In this document: positions 27,585-41,500 of the stretch, piece by piece
How positions within the stretch are numbered: position 1 is the stretch's first letter
How the letters are laid out: every line of letters starts with the position of its first letter
NCBI GenBank assembly: GCA_037893225.1
Contig: JAZGUH010000721.1
Coordinates: 434,001 to 498,000, forward strand
From: Hippasteria phrygiana
Taxonomy: Eukaryota; Echinodermata; Asteroidea; Valvatida; Goniasteridae
Length of the DNA stretch: 64,000 bases
Direction: 5' to 3'
The notes under the pieces: model-generated
Database searches by the model: none
Told to the model about the DNA's origin: nothing
The model's input: the letters and a program-made list of their open reading frames with translations, nothing else
Position numbers and translations under genes: made by a program

Positions 27585-30500
27585 ATGGAAGGTGTACAGC
27601 CTGCATTGACGCTTCTTCTCTGTTGTAAGCATCTTTTTCGTTTGTTGTAAAAAATATCCCTGTTGTAATTCAATAATTATACCACTCTTCATCGAAAAGA
27701 CCAGAAATTTGTTTAAAGAATGCAAGTGTTCGACAGGAGTCTCTCTCTACGCTTGCACTCCAATAGGATACGCGCCAGTTGTTTTTGTCAAAAATATAAT
27801 TGAAAAAAGGCAATGGTATTTTATGCAAATGAGAAAGAAACTTACTGTGCAAGTTGTAGTTACAACTCTCCTCAAAGATTGAACCCACGTACAGAGTGTT
27901 TTGGTGTTCACGATATACAGGGTGTTTCACAAAAAACGTTAGTGAAAAGAAATTAGAAATTAGAAATTTTACCAAAATGATTGAATCTGTGTATTTTAGC
28001 TGAAGTCATCTTTGGTGGGATAATCTCTGGTGTACAGTAAAATAAAGTTAATTGAAAGACAGTCATGCTTGACTGAGTAGGGACCAGTTAAACAAAACAG
28101 CATAAAAGTGCACTTGCACCAATTGTAGTAAAGACAATTCAATCCATCTGCTAAATGGTTTCCTGGTGGACACGTGTTCTGCGTACATGGAGTAAAGTGA
28201 GCAAAACCACTTTTACTACATTGTCAGAGTTCATGGGCCATGACCCTTAACATGGCCTTCATCTCTCATGACACAAAGTCGGGCCCGAGATAGCTGCAAC
28301 CGCTAGTCGGATCATTGCAGGATTGGTTCGGAGATTATCAGACCTACTCTGTTTATGTCACAACATAAAGTGAGAGGGTGCATATCAGCCTAGCCACTAC
28401 ATGTATCTTACATAACAACATTCAACATAACCCAGACTAACTGAAAGGTTACATGGGTGTACATGTACAGCACTGCCCAAACCTGGTGCAAGTGCACTCT
28501 TATGCTGTTTCGTTTAACTCATCCCTGCTCAGTCAAGCATGACTGTCTTTCAATAAACCATATTTTACTGTACACCAGAGATTATGCCACCAAAGATGAC
28601 TTCAGCTAAAATCCACAGATTCAATCATTTTGGTAAAATTTCTAATTTCTTCTCAGTAACGCTTTTTTGTGAAACACCCTGTATTATCACGATTCACGAT
28701 ACTATCTAAGTGAAGCAGTTGGCTAACGTTGCCTCGTTGTTTTTGCATTAATCCAACATACGTCCGCATATTTCTGGACGTGAAAGGGGCGCCGAATTCA
28801 TTGGGGTGTTATTATATATAATGCAACCAGAATTCCAATTTTGATTTTTGCCCACACGCTGTTGTTAGATTCCATTTTTGATTTATGAATAACCTGCAAT
28901 GAAAATATAAATGCTTAATATTCCTTTCAACATAATCCAAGATTCTGTCTGGCACTGTCGAACACCATGGCAATTGTACAGTCAAGGCTTGCGACAATGC
29001 CAACTAACCAAAAACCGAGTGGACCAAAACTCCTATGTCATACACTCTTGGTATTCGACCAAAAGCGTCAGAGGTGTCCGTTATTTTTGTTTTATAAACA
29101 CAACACAAAATGTAAGTCCCCCCCCCCCCTAAATGACCCCTCACAGTTTCTTAAGTAAGAACTTTTCAAAGATCACATCTAGTGAAAAATATTTATGTGG
29201 GTGTTAGGCAACTGTTGTGTGAAAATTGAAGGCATCCTTTTGTTCATGGTTGACTGAGCTCAAATTGAAGACAAAATGACCCAATTTCAAAATTCACAAG
29301 ACTGTGTGTGCATGCCTGTATGATGGCAGAAAACGTGTGTGGCGTCGAAGTGGAGAACAGCATGCTGAGTGTTGTGTGCAACCTGTGACATCCTTCGGTG
29401 GCGGAAGCATCATGGTCTGGGCTGGGATAAGTCTTGTCAACAAAACACCACTTGTTCAGCAGATCAATGGCAATTTGAATGCGCAACGATATGTTGACGA
29501 TATCCTGCGTCCATATGTTGCACCGTATGCCGCAGCCCATGGTAATGGATTCGTCTTCATGGACGATAACGCCCGTCCTCACAGAGGGAGAGAGGTGAAC
29601 GCCTTCTTGGCTCATGAGGGGATCTAGAAAATGGTTTGGCCGGCAAATTCACCAGACCTCAATCCCATCGAGCATCTTTGGGACCTGCTGAAACGATGTG
29701 TATGCCCGTATCTAAGCAGAAAGCACTCTGGAGGACTTGTCGCGATTACTGCAGGAAGAATGGATGGCTAATCCCTCGGCAGCGGGTGACCAGACTCATC
29801 AACACCATGAGAAGATGATGTCTGGAGGTCATTGCCAAGCGTGGTGGATACACACGTTATTGAACATTATTGTTAATCTGCTTCTCAGTCATCTGCAGTA
29901 ATAAAGTCACTTTTGTGAATTTTGAAAATGGGTAATTTTGTCTTCAATTTGTGCTCAGTCAACCATGAATAAAAGGATGCCTTCAATTTTCACACAACAG
30001 TTGCCTAACACCAACAGAAATATTTTTCACTAGATGTGATCTTTGAAAAGTTCTTACTTACGAAACTGAGGGGTCATTTAGATAGTATCACCATTTCTGA
30101 CGACAACGGCGCCCGTTCCAGGCGACTGGACCATCACAGATGCCACTGGAAAGACTTGCATGCGAATGTCGTTTGCTGCTCAGTACACCGTGACAGCTGA
30201 CTATCCCACGGTAAGACAATACCGTGAAAATACTAGTTGTGCTCTTATGGTTTTCACATCGAATCAATCAAATCAATTAAAGTTTCGGACTTTCGGCCAA
30301 AGCCTGTGTTATCCTATTACACACGCTAGTGGCGTTTGGCAATCTTCATTTCATAATCGTATCATCCGGATTTTTTGGGTGAAATTCTACGACTTAAAGT
30401 ATCATACAAATCCCATACATCGATTTGATAGAAATTACGGCTGGTGACAACTAAAGAAGAGCGTTGACAGAGACTATGTGTATTATACTCAAAGTTAAGA

Positions 30501-32757
30501 GTCTTCAAGTGTTAGTGTCTACATATGCACTGAATCCGATTGCAATGTTGTGTAATAGATGTTTCTTAAGAGCAAAACTATCTAAGGAATATCGTAGATG
30601 TACATACAATTAACCAGTTCGGTATTTCAACTGCGCATGTGCAAAATTACATTTTATCCCGAATGACACGCGTGACCTAACGCGCGCGTGTAAACGCAAA
30701 AGGTGGTCGCACAACGCGCACGTGTTAAATTCAATCAGAATGCGCGTTCGCGTAACATGGCGTGACATTTCGTCAGCAATTTTATCCCGAATAACCTTTG
30801 ACCTTTGAGATACCCAACTGGCTTATAGACAAATCGCAGGAGGTGTATTTTATATCAGTAGGATCGAGGTTGAAACAATGAGTGAGATAACAAATGTCTA
30901 GTTTTTTTCCTCTTTTTCTTTCAAAGCCCGTGCATGTTCACGTCGACCCTTCCAAGGCCACACTTACAAGCAGCTGCGGCTCCCCGCATCGGGATCTCCA
31001 CATCATTACCCATTTCCAAAATGAATACGACTGGCAGCTGCAGCTGACATTTAGCAAGGAATCTCAAAAGGTCAACATGACGCGACTTGCTGCCAGTTGG
31101 CCTACTGATCCTGGCAGTGAGTATGAAAAGTTCCAAGAAAAATATATGTGTCATGTCCTTTTTCCGGAAGGGGGAAGAGGGGGCAATTTTTCCTACCTCC
31201 CTTTCTTTCAAGATGGCTACGATCGACAGTGAAGTACACACAAACGATTCTTTAAGATATGAAATAACATTGGTAGAGCTGAAAGTACGTTCATTTTGTA
31301 GACAGTGTTTCATACTCTGTGTGATTCAACGTATAAATGAAATAACAAACATGTGAAATGTTTAGGTCAATGCGTCATTTAAGCACAAGAAAATAGTGAG
31401 AAAGCGTTCTGTTAATTAATTAAAACCCCTTGCCTACGGTTGACACAAATATGTGCGGATTGAAAATTGCCACTACTCGGATAAAACTGAGAACATGACA
31501 CGCGAGTTCGACACAAATATGTGCGGATTGAAAATTGAAAATATGTGCGGATTGAAAATTGCCACTACTCGGATAAAACTGAGAACATGACACGCGAGTT
31601 CGACACGGACGTCGACCTTTTCCAATGAAAGACAAAAGCGCACATCCTCTATATCAACGTTCGGTCGAATGTCTCCTCCTTGGTGCATTAAACGTCTCCC
31701 CTACTCTTCTCCGGCACTGAGCACGGACTTTCAGGCAGGGGCGCAAATATGGAGCTAATGCCAACATCATGTTCTTTTTTCTCAGTCGTCGATAGCGCTG
31801 AACTTCAGAGCAAAAACTTCTTAGAGAAGTCAGTCGACGTGGGGAAATCCTACACCTGTGATCGGCCACTCTCTGTCGACCTTGGGAAGGCAATGGTCGA
31901 GATTCTGGATATGAAGCTGCAGCCGTTCGCGGAGTACAGTAACGGGGACTATGGACCAAGTAAGCTAAAATGACCATGGCGTAGATTGGTCTATTTCGGT
32001 CCAATTGTATCAACCACTTGGTTTTCTTGGCCTTCACCAAAATCCAAAGTTCTCCGCCACACAGAAGACGGACAAAATACAAATTAAACTAGTCACAACG
32101 CAAAAAAAAAGGCAACGGAAGACAAAAGAAACCATGCTCATAAATGAAAGCATGAATTTTACCTCAAAAAATATAGAAATCTTAGCATTTAAACTCACCG
32201 CTGGAAAAGTTAACAGAAGGTTATGGACGAGTCAGTATATTGAAACTTATTGAAAAATTGAATTTACTGAAAACTTGAATACCTTGTTAGTACAATCTCC
32301 CACAACTGACGGTCGACGTAAATGTGGTAGGCCTACTTGAGGAACATCAGATGAACATTAATGATCCAACCTGTGTCTCGATGGCCACATTGTATGTTAC
32401 CCTTTGCAGATTAAATGGGATTTTCTATAAGTGTAATAATGTTGGTTATCGGCAAGCATGCCCGATTGCGACTAAATAAGTCTAGGGCTTCCTAAACCAA
32501 ACCCATCTGAGAAAAGGAAAATAACCCAGCTTTCCGCACAGGAACAAAGTGCGACAGCGCAAGCTCTTTTTATACTACTTTCTCTTGCATTTGAAGGTGA
32601 AAAGTGCCAGGACGCCCCGCCCACCACCAGCAACAAGACTTTAGTCATCTCCCTATCCGTCGTTGGTGGCGTTCTCTTCATTGGTTTTGTCATGACGGTC
32701 ATCATCGTCTTTGCTCTCGCAGTTGTGCGCAGGAGACGTTACGCATCTATTCAGTAA
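27585..32757 (+). CDS. LAMP-B: LAMP-like lysosomal membrane protein, 229 aa
   Basis: Five exons: 27585-27624, 30086-30210, 30927-31116, 31786-31959 and 32597-32757 (690 nt, 230 codons with stop; all phases agree). Exon 1 encodes a signal peptide, [13 protein letters not shown], that continues smoothly into exon 2 ([14 protein letters not shown]). One LAMP luminal domain follows with four Cys: [28 protein letters not shown] with MKLQPF; EKCQDAP. The transmembrane helix is at about residues 192-217, and the tail [10 protein letters not shown] contains YASI, a YxxPhi motif for lysosomal sorting. Donors and acceptors are canonical except the exon-2 acceptor, where a Tc1-like element has displaced the pyrimidine tract. 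LAMP family membership is seen in the Cys spacing and QPF motif; function is inferred. Confidence 0.75.
27918..28681. mobile_element. 764-bp mariner-type MITE in LAMP-B intron 1
   Basis: Ends CAGGGTGTTTCACAAAA and its inverse. The inverted arms extend ~200 bp (27918-28123 against 28482-28681) and the flanks are TA dinucleotides (27916-27917, 28682-28683). The central 360 bp has no transposase. Confidence 0.8.
29132..30078. mobile_element. defective Tc1-like transposon, 947 bp
   Basis: Long terminal inverted repeats (~170 bp; AATGACCCCTCA outermost) are flanked by TA (29130-29131, 30079-30080). It carries only the C-terminal part of a Tc1-type transposase. It lies in LAMP-B intron 1, with its right end 5 bp from the exon-2 acceptor AG. 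Confidence 0.88.
29304..29820 (+). pseudogene. Tc1-type DDE transposase remnant
   Basis: Shows the catalytic-core signatures [24 protein letters not shown] (second Asp) and [14 protein letters not shown] (Glu of DD34E). The DNA-binding half and first Asp are missing. An in-frame TAG at about 29625 and later frame shifts interrupt it. Not functional. Confidence 0.9.
31438..31602. repeat. partial tandem duplication in LAMP-B intron 3
   Basis: GACACAAATATGTGCGGATTG...CACGCGAGTTC occurs twice, with a third partial unit (AATATGTGCGGATTG) between. A relative of the start is at about 56579. Confidence 0.8.
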
Positions 32758-35519
32758 TGACCTGAGTTTGGCTTGTGATTGGCCGGTTTGGATAAATTAT
32801 AATCTCTCGTGAGATGATTACATTATGAACATCTAACAAAAGAAAAACGGCGCACTAACAATGGCACTAAATCCATTGTTACTAGTTCACAGTGTTAGAC
32901 GTTTTGAATGTGACCAGCTGGTGATTTCAATTCACCACACAACAAGCTTTAAACATGCAAGTTTGACATATTTTGACGACTAAGGGTGCCGGCTAATTAA
33001 AATGGGGCTGATAAAAAATTAAGAAATTCAACGATTGACTTTGGGATACCTTCTACAGTTTTTCTCCTTTGGGTTTTCATAAAATCACGCTATCGGGGGT
33101 TTACCACAAAAACCTAAACTTCCCTTTTCGTTTTCTTCGCTTTAAATCAGGTCCCGGATAGAGAACAGTGCTTAAGCACTACACAGGATAAGTAAGAAAT
33201 GCGGCGATGAATTATTAGGGCTTACAATGGAATTTCAGTGTGTGGGGTTTTAGTGGTGGTAACTGGCTGACTGGCTGTATGTTTCGGTATATTTAAGATA
33301 TGACACAGTTTAATACCACATCCGAATTTTACTTGCGTTTGATATGTATTTAATCGCTTTTCCATTATCTTAAAGAAGTTTGTGTAATTTATTACGAGAT
33401 TACAAGTGCGTATTGCCAGGAAGTACTGCAATTAGTGCCAAACCAAGTGATGAACTTCACGTTTAGTAAGTCGAAAGTAACTCATCTGCATTGTAGTATA
33501 TACATAAAATTGTTGACGGTATTAAGCAAAATAAGTCTGGGTATTATGAACATTTCTATTTCGTTTTCTAGGAATTCGGTTGATAGTGAGTCCGGCAACC
33601 TGACGTTGGTGAACTTACGATATCTGCATGTTTATTTTCTGTTTCTATTGAATTCGTGAGGTTGATTGCGCTTATATTATATAAACGAAAGAAAAAGCAG
33701 GCAAACAATCGGAATGTACTTAACTTAATATTTATACCCAGACGATATGTGACAAGGGGTACCCCCCCCCCCCCTTCTTGTCCCCCATACCCTGTACACG
33801 CTCCAGACTATTGTTACCTAACACATCCCCCTATATTTCTTAAAAGAATTCCTGCGCTTCCGGGAACACAATGACCAACACAAAAGGGGGGGGGGGTCCC
33901 TTTGCCACATATCGTGCTTCAAATGCCCTTGTCAAATGTTTCCTCCGCCAACTTAGTTTTGCTCATTGTGCAGATCTACAGTTTACCCTTTGTGCTGTAC
34001 AAGTGACGTCATATCAGTTTCCGTTTTTAAGCAATGAGTGCTTATTTGCGTTTGAATAGGCATAATGGTGTTGCGTAATTGAATTGCATAGTAGTCTTTT
34101 ACAAGCAGTGATATTCGTTGATTTCTTCTGTTGCTGTCATAGCTTCCATTATATTCTTTGAAACCGGTTTTTTTTACAAGAGTGCGAAACCCATGGAAGT
34201 GATGCTAACGACCAACTTGAAACCTTTCTGGGGATTATTAGTGTGCAATACCTTTTTGGTCAGATTCACGAGTTCAAACCCTGTGTAGGCTGTGCTTCGA
34301 TTCTGTAGCAGCAATTGATTAACTGAACCAGCGATCCCGGTGATTTTTCGAATAATGCATAATTTAATAGCTTTTTATCATATCGATACTAATCACTATA
34401 GAAATATGCCAATAATCGATACTATCTGCTTCCGACTTTACCTGACAATATTACAAAGAAATCAATAAATATTACTTTAAAAAACTCGGCACGCCTGATG
34501 TTATAATGTGTGTATTGGGAAACTTCTTGTTCACATATATTTCTTGGGTACATCTGACAGAAAACAAATACATGTATTAGAGATAATTTGAATGGTTCGT
34601 GTTGTCAGAACGTTTGTACAGTATTTTGGCAACATGCCAAGTAGCATCCCGATGTCAGACTATCTCACAGACATTACTATCAAAGGCTACGGCTCTTCAG
34701 TAGCCTGTCAAAGGCCAAATTCGAAGCCGTAGCTACAAAAGACCCAATCCGGCCAACGGCTTATACTGTGCGGGTGAAACATACCAGTCTGTGAATAAAC
34801 TAAACTGATACACCCGCAATAAACGTCATTATACGTGCAGTTCACTAAGAAATTGTTGTTATGCCCCGCTTGAAAGTTCAAAGGTCATCTAACCGGCCTT
34901 CACGGGCAAAGTCGAGCTAGCTTTTCGACACAGGTCCTTAAATTTAGTTCAAAGCCTATCTTTACATATCAACTGGTATTTTATATTGTTGAGGGTGTCA
35001 GTTTCCCCCTATGTTTAGTTGAATTTTCTTTTGTGCATAATGAATAACGTAAAATGATTATAAAGTAAAATAGAAACTTAAAGTAATTTATTTTTCTTTA
35101 AAAATCCTGACATATTTTAACAGTTGCAAACATTATGATACTGCGGGTACTGCTTTGAGAGCATTTTCTCTCCATTGTAATTAAGGCAGACTCGCTATTA
35201 CAAAAGTGAAGTCACTGTAATGCATTACTCCGACTCGGGAAAGACAGCTGCATCAACAAGTGAAATTAATATAAAAATTATAATTCTCGTGTATAATGTG
35301 TATAGTTCTGACCTGCGAGTATATCACTTTTTACCCTCGGTTTCTTTATTTGATTTTTATTTTCAATGATTTGAGAGGTATTTTAAAGCTGTTTATATGT
35401 AATGTTGTCTGTGTATATGAGCAAATACGATTAAGACATGTGGCACAGGCCTATGGATTAGTATGAAATCGTACAAACATGATAAATCCTATCGCTGATA
35501 TTAAATGTGACGAATAGTT
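32758..35519. other. LAMP-B / LAMP-C 3' intergenic region
   Basis: The two genes converge here, so both 3' UTRs should lie in it. No exon is seen. It contains the MITE at 33733 and, at about 32818-32890, an inverted fragment related to 4190-4300 (AACAATGG...CCATTGTT). Confidence 0.5.
33733..33925 (+). mobile_element. hAT-like MITE, 'GCACGATATG' family, diverged
   Basis: Starts TATACCCAGACGATATG and ends CATATCGTGCTTCAAATG, with internal C- and G-runs. The flanks do not match, so it is older or rearranged. Confidence 0.7.
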
Positions 35520-38500
35520 TCAATTAAAGGTTGCATAGGGCCTCTTCGACTTTTTCCGTTTCCTCACTACAGCTGCAATCAGCACGAGAATACTCATGAC
35601 GACACCCACTGAGCCCAAGACGATTGCAACGATCTTGCCTGTATCGAAGGGGCTGGGGAAAGTTGGAAAGGGCGCCCTCGTGGTGGAAGGGTAGGATGGC
35701 TGAGGACTCGTTGCGTTGGGGCAGGTTTCAACTACAATGCAAGAAGTACATCAGAGTAGAATGTCAACACAAACAGTCGTGTTTTACTATAGAGTAGCGA
35801 ACTCTGACGTCAGTTGGCGCGACAACTGGCTCCAAACAAAATGGAGATTTCGACTGTTCCTTTGTTAATTAACAGCCGGTCATGCAAACACATTGACACA
35901 AAATAACAAGAGTATTCTGGCTCCAAACATTGCATTGACGTCATCACTTCGGTAATCTATACTGCGGAGGATAAGGCTCTCTATTGTCTCTTTACTTTAA
36001 CACTCTCACATAGACTTAGTACACATTCGTACCTCCCAGGACCGTGTTCAACAAAAGACTTCCCTCGGAGGACAACAATTATTTTGTATCCCTGTGTATA
36101 CCCTCAGTAGTCATACAATACACGTACAACTCAATATAATCGAAACCACTCTACAACCAGGATATTAACAATAGCAGCAGTAAGACAGCCGCGGGAGTAA
36201 CAGAACCGCATGCTTGTTTTTTTCAATGAGGTTTAAAACGAAGTTTGCCGTTATTGCTGTTTGTTATTTTGTTTGTTTGTTTGTTTGTTTGTTGTTGGGG
36301 GTTTGTTGGTCCGTGTTTTTTTGTATGTTTTTTTTTTTTTTAAGGCAAACGCGTATCTCCTTTTGTTTTCAATACAATTAAAGGGGAGGTGAGTTGGTCT
36401 ATCGAACGGTGGAAGTTACCCCCGCCTGGTTCTACAGGTCTATAAACTGGGATAATTTGTTTGGTATCTATTCAAAATTTATCCTCTGTTTAGATCTGGA
36501 CCCAGGACATAGTGTGCGGGATGTAGGGCTGGCAACCTAAAATGTGGCCAACCCCACCAGCTCTGTTGTAGCCCTTATCTACAGTGGCTTTTATCCTTGC
36601 ATTGGAAGACTTCCATGAAACAAATAAAAAATATATAAACAAGCCAGGGGTTTAGGAAAACCATATTGCCATCAGAAAGTGTTTTTTTTTTCAAACAATA
36701 ATCGGCACATACCATCGCCAAAATGCCCCTTGTCGGATGACCTATCGGCAAACGGCTGGAGCATGACGTGGGTGATCATCAAAAGCAAATTCAATGTGTT
36801 AGACTCCAACAAATCGCACTCGAAGGTTTTTCCGATTGTCCCCTCTGCAAAAGTCAAAACCAACAGAAAAAAAAACAAACGTCGCGAGCAACTGAAGGAA
36901 TCATTTATAATAACAAAATTACCCTTAAAGAGACACTTTGTCGTCATTTTTTTATACCTAAGGGATACAAGTGACAATGGTTCTGAATGAGTGACCTATC
37001 TTTTGAAAGAGAAGACTCTAGGCTACGTACTGGTAGTTATTCTTATTTTGTGACATTAGTTTGATTGAGATTGGACGTGTTTGGGGTTTACCTTTTAAGT
37101 CACCTGCACTGATGCGGAAACGATAGCATGAAAAGCGGTGCCGTTGCCTCGTCGTAAACTTCACTGGACTCAAGATTTCAGTGATATTACCGATTGTGGG
37201 TTCAAGCCCAGCCAGATGGTGATGGTGCTTGTGTCCTTGAGCAAGATATTCTGTCACAAGACAGTTGGCTTAGTGGAAGAGCAAGTGGCACGCTACCGAA
37301 GTTAAGCATCATTGACTGCAGGCTGTACTTAGATGGGAATGCACTCATGTAATTGCTTGCATTAGCGTGCCTGGTAACAAATAGTGCATTGTTCTTGGGC
37401 ACGACAGGCCCTTATTCTAAAAAAAAAGAAAGGTCGCGTCCTTCGGATCGGACGGTAAGCCGGAGGTCCCGTGTCCTCTATAGGATCAGTGCACGTAAAA
37501 GAACACAGAGCACCTGTCGTAAAAAAGAGTAGGGTTTTCCCCGCTGCTTCTGGTCCCCTCAGCACACAACTTGTAATTGGCGCTTGCGCTGTTGTATGTT
37601 GGAAAAAAAGGTTGCTTCTCTCCACCCAGGAGTAAATGGGGGCAGTGATGTGTAAACTTTGATTAGCCCATGTGCCCTCAACGTGCAGCCGGGGCTGCAA
37701 ACTCCCCATGGAGCTGAGGTTTCAGGAATGTTTGATGGGCCTGATGAGCAGGGGTAATAATGTAACCATAATAAATAATAATAATTGTTATGCTTATGTG
37801 GGGATCTGCCCCATATAGTCCGTAAGTTCTTGACAGTCCACTTGGCCTTTACTTTGTTGCATAGCAACGAGTACATGTAGTTGGTTCACTTAATGCTGTG
37901 TAGTGTTCCCGCGCCTGTATAGAAAGTAGTGCTGTAACCACTTTTCCAATTATAATATCATTTGTACACACTTAGGTGGGGATAACTATCTAGTATTGGT
38001 TTGTAAATTGTCTTGCATTTTTTTCGTGATATTGATTTCATGACAAGTTCAATTTAGTTAATTAATGATGACTATTTGTGTATCTTACTGCGCACGGATA
38101 TGTGAACTAGCCCTCCGTGTTATTTGGTTTCGCGGGAGCTTGTCCTTTTTCCATGATGGCTGAATCTGTGTGACACGGAGCACCTTTTTGGGCCGGAAAT
38201 CACATAAAAACCTGAGATTGGAGATTACATCCTGGTCTTGTTGACCGCAAGGGATTCCTGCCCACCCCTTGGTGTCCGGGGTGTTAGTTTGTTGCTCTAT
38301 TTGATTGCTGATGCTACCTTGATGGTTGGAGAAATAAAAGTGGTGTAATCAAAGGCAAAGCTAGCCAGTGTCTGTCCAGTCCGTCCCTTACCGGAGTTTC
38401 GTTTCTCCGCCCTTCGGAGGTCCAGACCCCGTCCCCCAGCCCGGCGTGCAAACGCTGCCGCTACAAAATATGGCGTCGTAGACAGGATTGGACTGACTGA

Positions 38501-41500
38501 TCTTCTTGTGACACCCTGGATGCCAGCACTTGATGGAGGGACCAGAGGACGACTTCCAAGATCAAGCTGCTTTGGGACTCTGTTTAATTAGCACTATTGT
38601 GAGTACAATTGTACATCGTGATATCATAATGATAGTATTACATGTATGTACCCTACTGTGAAGGGATTTGTATTGTATTTTTGTGTTGCACACACCCGTG
38701 ATTCATGAGCTTATAACCGAGTCTTAGGTTTGTATATATTTTGGGTGACATTTTTTTATCGCTTTATTTATATTGACTACTTACTGCCCATGGTTGAGTA
38801 TTTCTCAGATTTTTGAGAAATTTTAGAAGTGCTTTGTAGTTTCCAGGCTCCTTTGACTCGATTACCGTTAGTGCAGTGTGCATTAATAGTTGGAAGTGTT
38901 TCGGCTGTGTAAGTCGATTCGAATTGTGTATAGCTACATGTAGTTGTAAGTCTGTACATTCGTTGGGGTTGTGCCCAGCATAAGTTTCCTTTGCGGTATT
39001 GATATTTTGGTGTTCTGACCTTAATTGACATCTTTGAGCTTAAGTATGGCCATGCCAGAAGGTCTGGCAGATGTCATAACAAAGTCAAATCAAGCACTGG
39101 CTGAAACGCTTGCCAGCGCATTTAAAAACTTGAAATATCAGCGCGCCTCAACTATTAAGCTTTCCAAATTTAATGGGCGTCCAAAGAAATCAGGGGATCT
39201 GACCCTAAAAGAGTGGCTGGATGACCTCGACACGTACTCGCGGCAATTGGGCCTCTCTGATGAAGAGAAACTGAGCGTGGCGATAGACCACCTTGGGGGT
39301 GATGCCAAAGAGGAAATCCGCTGCTGCCCAAAAGATGAGAAGGGTGAATTTGGAAAGTTAGTTTCCTTGCTTAGGTTACGGTTTGGTGCCAAAGAAACAG
39401 TGCAGACGCTGAACTGCGCATTTTACACTAGAAACCAACTAGCAGGGGAAAGTCTCGAGGACTATAGTAGGGTCCTCATGCGATTGTATGATCGCATGGA
39501 GTTGGCTTCAACAGATCCCGGTGAAAAAGAAGCACTTAGCCAGTTGAAGCAGGGTGCCCTTAAGGAGCAGCTCGTTCGTGGGGCGCATGGTGTTCTGGTA
39601 AAGCGTGAACTGCGTAAACTAGCTCATGAGAACCCAGAGCTTCCATTCTTTCAGCTTAGGGAACTTGCGCTGAAAATTCTTCGGGACGTAGATGGTGAAT
39701 CCGTGGGAACATGTCATCGCGCATGTTCCTCTGTATCTGAATTGAGTAGTCAAGCTTTGCGTGTAGATGCTGTGACTCCCCCAAGGGGTGCGCGTGCTGC
39801 GAGTGAGCGCGAATTGCTGTCAGAACTGATAGAGGGCCAAAAGCGGTTGCGCGAAGCGGTAGAGCGTATTGCGCAGCAGCAAGCTGACACTAACAATCAC
39901 CTTCAGAAGTTAGCAGGGGCAATTGCTTGTCAAGGGGCTGGTGGCCCAATGAACCAACAACAAAACCCTAGGAAGCAGAAGAGTCCCTTGCAGTGTAGTT
40001 ACTGTAAGAAGACCGGACACTCTGTTGAAAATTGTTTCAAGAAGAAGTATGACTCGAAGGCTGATGCTGATGCTAAGCAGGCCAATAGTAAGCCGAAGAA
40101 TTGCGACGTGCATGTTTCGGAAAACATGTCGCCTCCGCTGTAGAGGGCGCTACCGCGGAGGATAAAGAGCCCGCACTCACTCCCATTGTTTCTGATACAT
40201 GTAGGGTTTGTACAGAGGCTGATAGGCGTAAGCTTTTCGCCCGTAGCCCTACTGCTGAGATTTTGATTAGCGGAGTTCCGGCAAAGTGTATTCTTGACAC
40301 GGGAGCCGAAACTTCGATGATCACATCAGAGTTCTACCATGACCATCTGGCCAAAGTAGTTGGGAAGTTGGATAATGTGGGTGGGTTCTTTAAGTTGTTG
40401 GGTGCTAACCATCTGGAGATACCGCTTGAGGGTTATTTAGAAACCCAAGTTGAAATTCTTGGTCACAAATTCTCTGCTAGTTTTGTGGTCTCAAGTAGCA
40501 AAGTGTGTCCCAACTCTGGGGATAAAAGTGGTAGATACCAAGTCTTGTTAGGGTGCAATATTCTGAGAAAGGTATCATCAGATGCAAAGTGCTTGGAGAT
40601 TTGTAAACCAAACTCAGATTGGGACTTGGCTATCCGTTGGTTCCGGTCTGCTGAGTCTGTTAGTGTAGATGATAAACGGGTGCCTGCTGGCACTGCGCGT
40701 TCACTTGACGTATTGACAAACGGTCCTGAGACAATTCAACCAGGGACTGTGCAGGAGATTCATTGTACATTAAGTAGATCACCAGCTGATTTATGTGGCA
40801 AACTTGTGTTAGTCCAGCCACACCCTCTTTGTACATCGTTGGATGACAGTTCTCGTAGTGCAGGTAATGCACAGGCTTCGTGCCATATTGTTGAGGGTTT
40901 ACAGCAGGTAGATGGTCTTTGTGTTTCCTTATTGATTGTGAATACAGGTTCTTACCCCTTGGTTGTTCCGTCTTCCACCACCGTAGCCATTGCAAGTGAG
41001 GTCAGTCTAATGGAGCAAGTTGTGGTTGATTCTTGTGATGATGGCTTCCAGGTTTCCGTACATACTGTAGTGGCAGATATGTCGGATGTGCCGGATATTG
41101 ATGCTGACACTCCTGAGTCAGTGGGCTCAGATTCCCTTGGGCATGGTGATGCACAAGGTTCCTGTGATCAGCAGCGGGAGTTGTTTTTGTTCCCTGATGG
41201 AACAGAATTCTTGTTGCCTCCCGGTATTAGTTTAAAGAATCTTAGTGACACAGATGCGCCATTGGCAGCCGAACTTATCCGAAAACATGAGGATGTCTTC
41301 TCAAGGGGTCCTTTTGACTTGGGTTACAATGATTTGATCCCACACCAGATTAATCTTTCGGATGATAAGCCCATCAATCTGCCGTATCGTAGGATAATTC
41401 CCAGTCAGATGGCAGAGGTAAAGCAATTGTTGCAGGATTTGCTTGACAGGAATATTATTAGGAGGTCTTTGAGTCCATACGCTAGCCCTGTCGTATTGAT

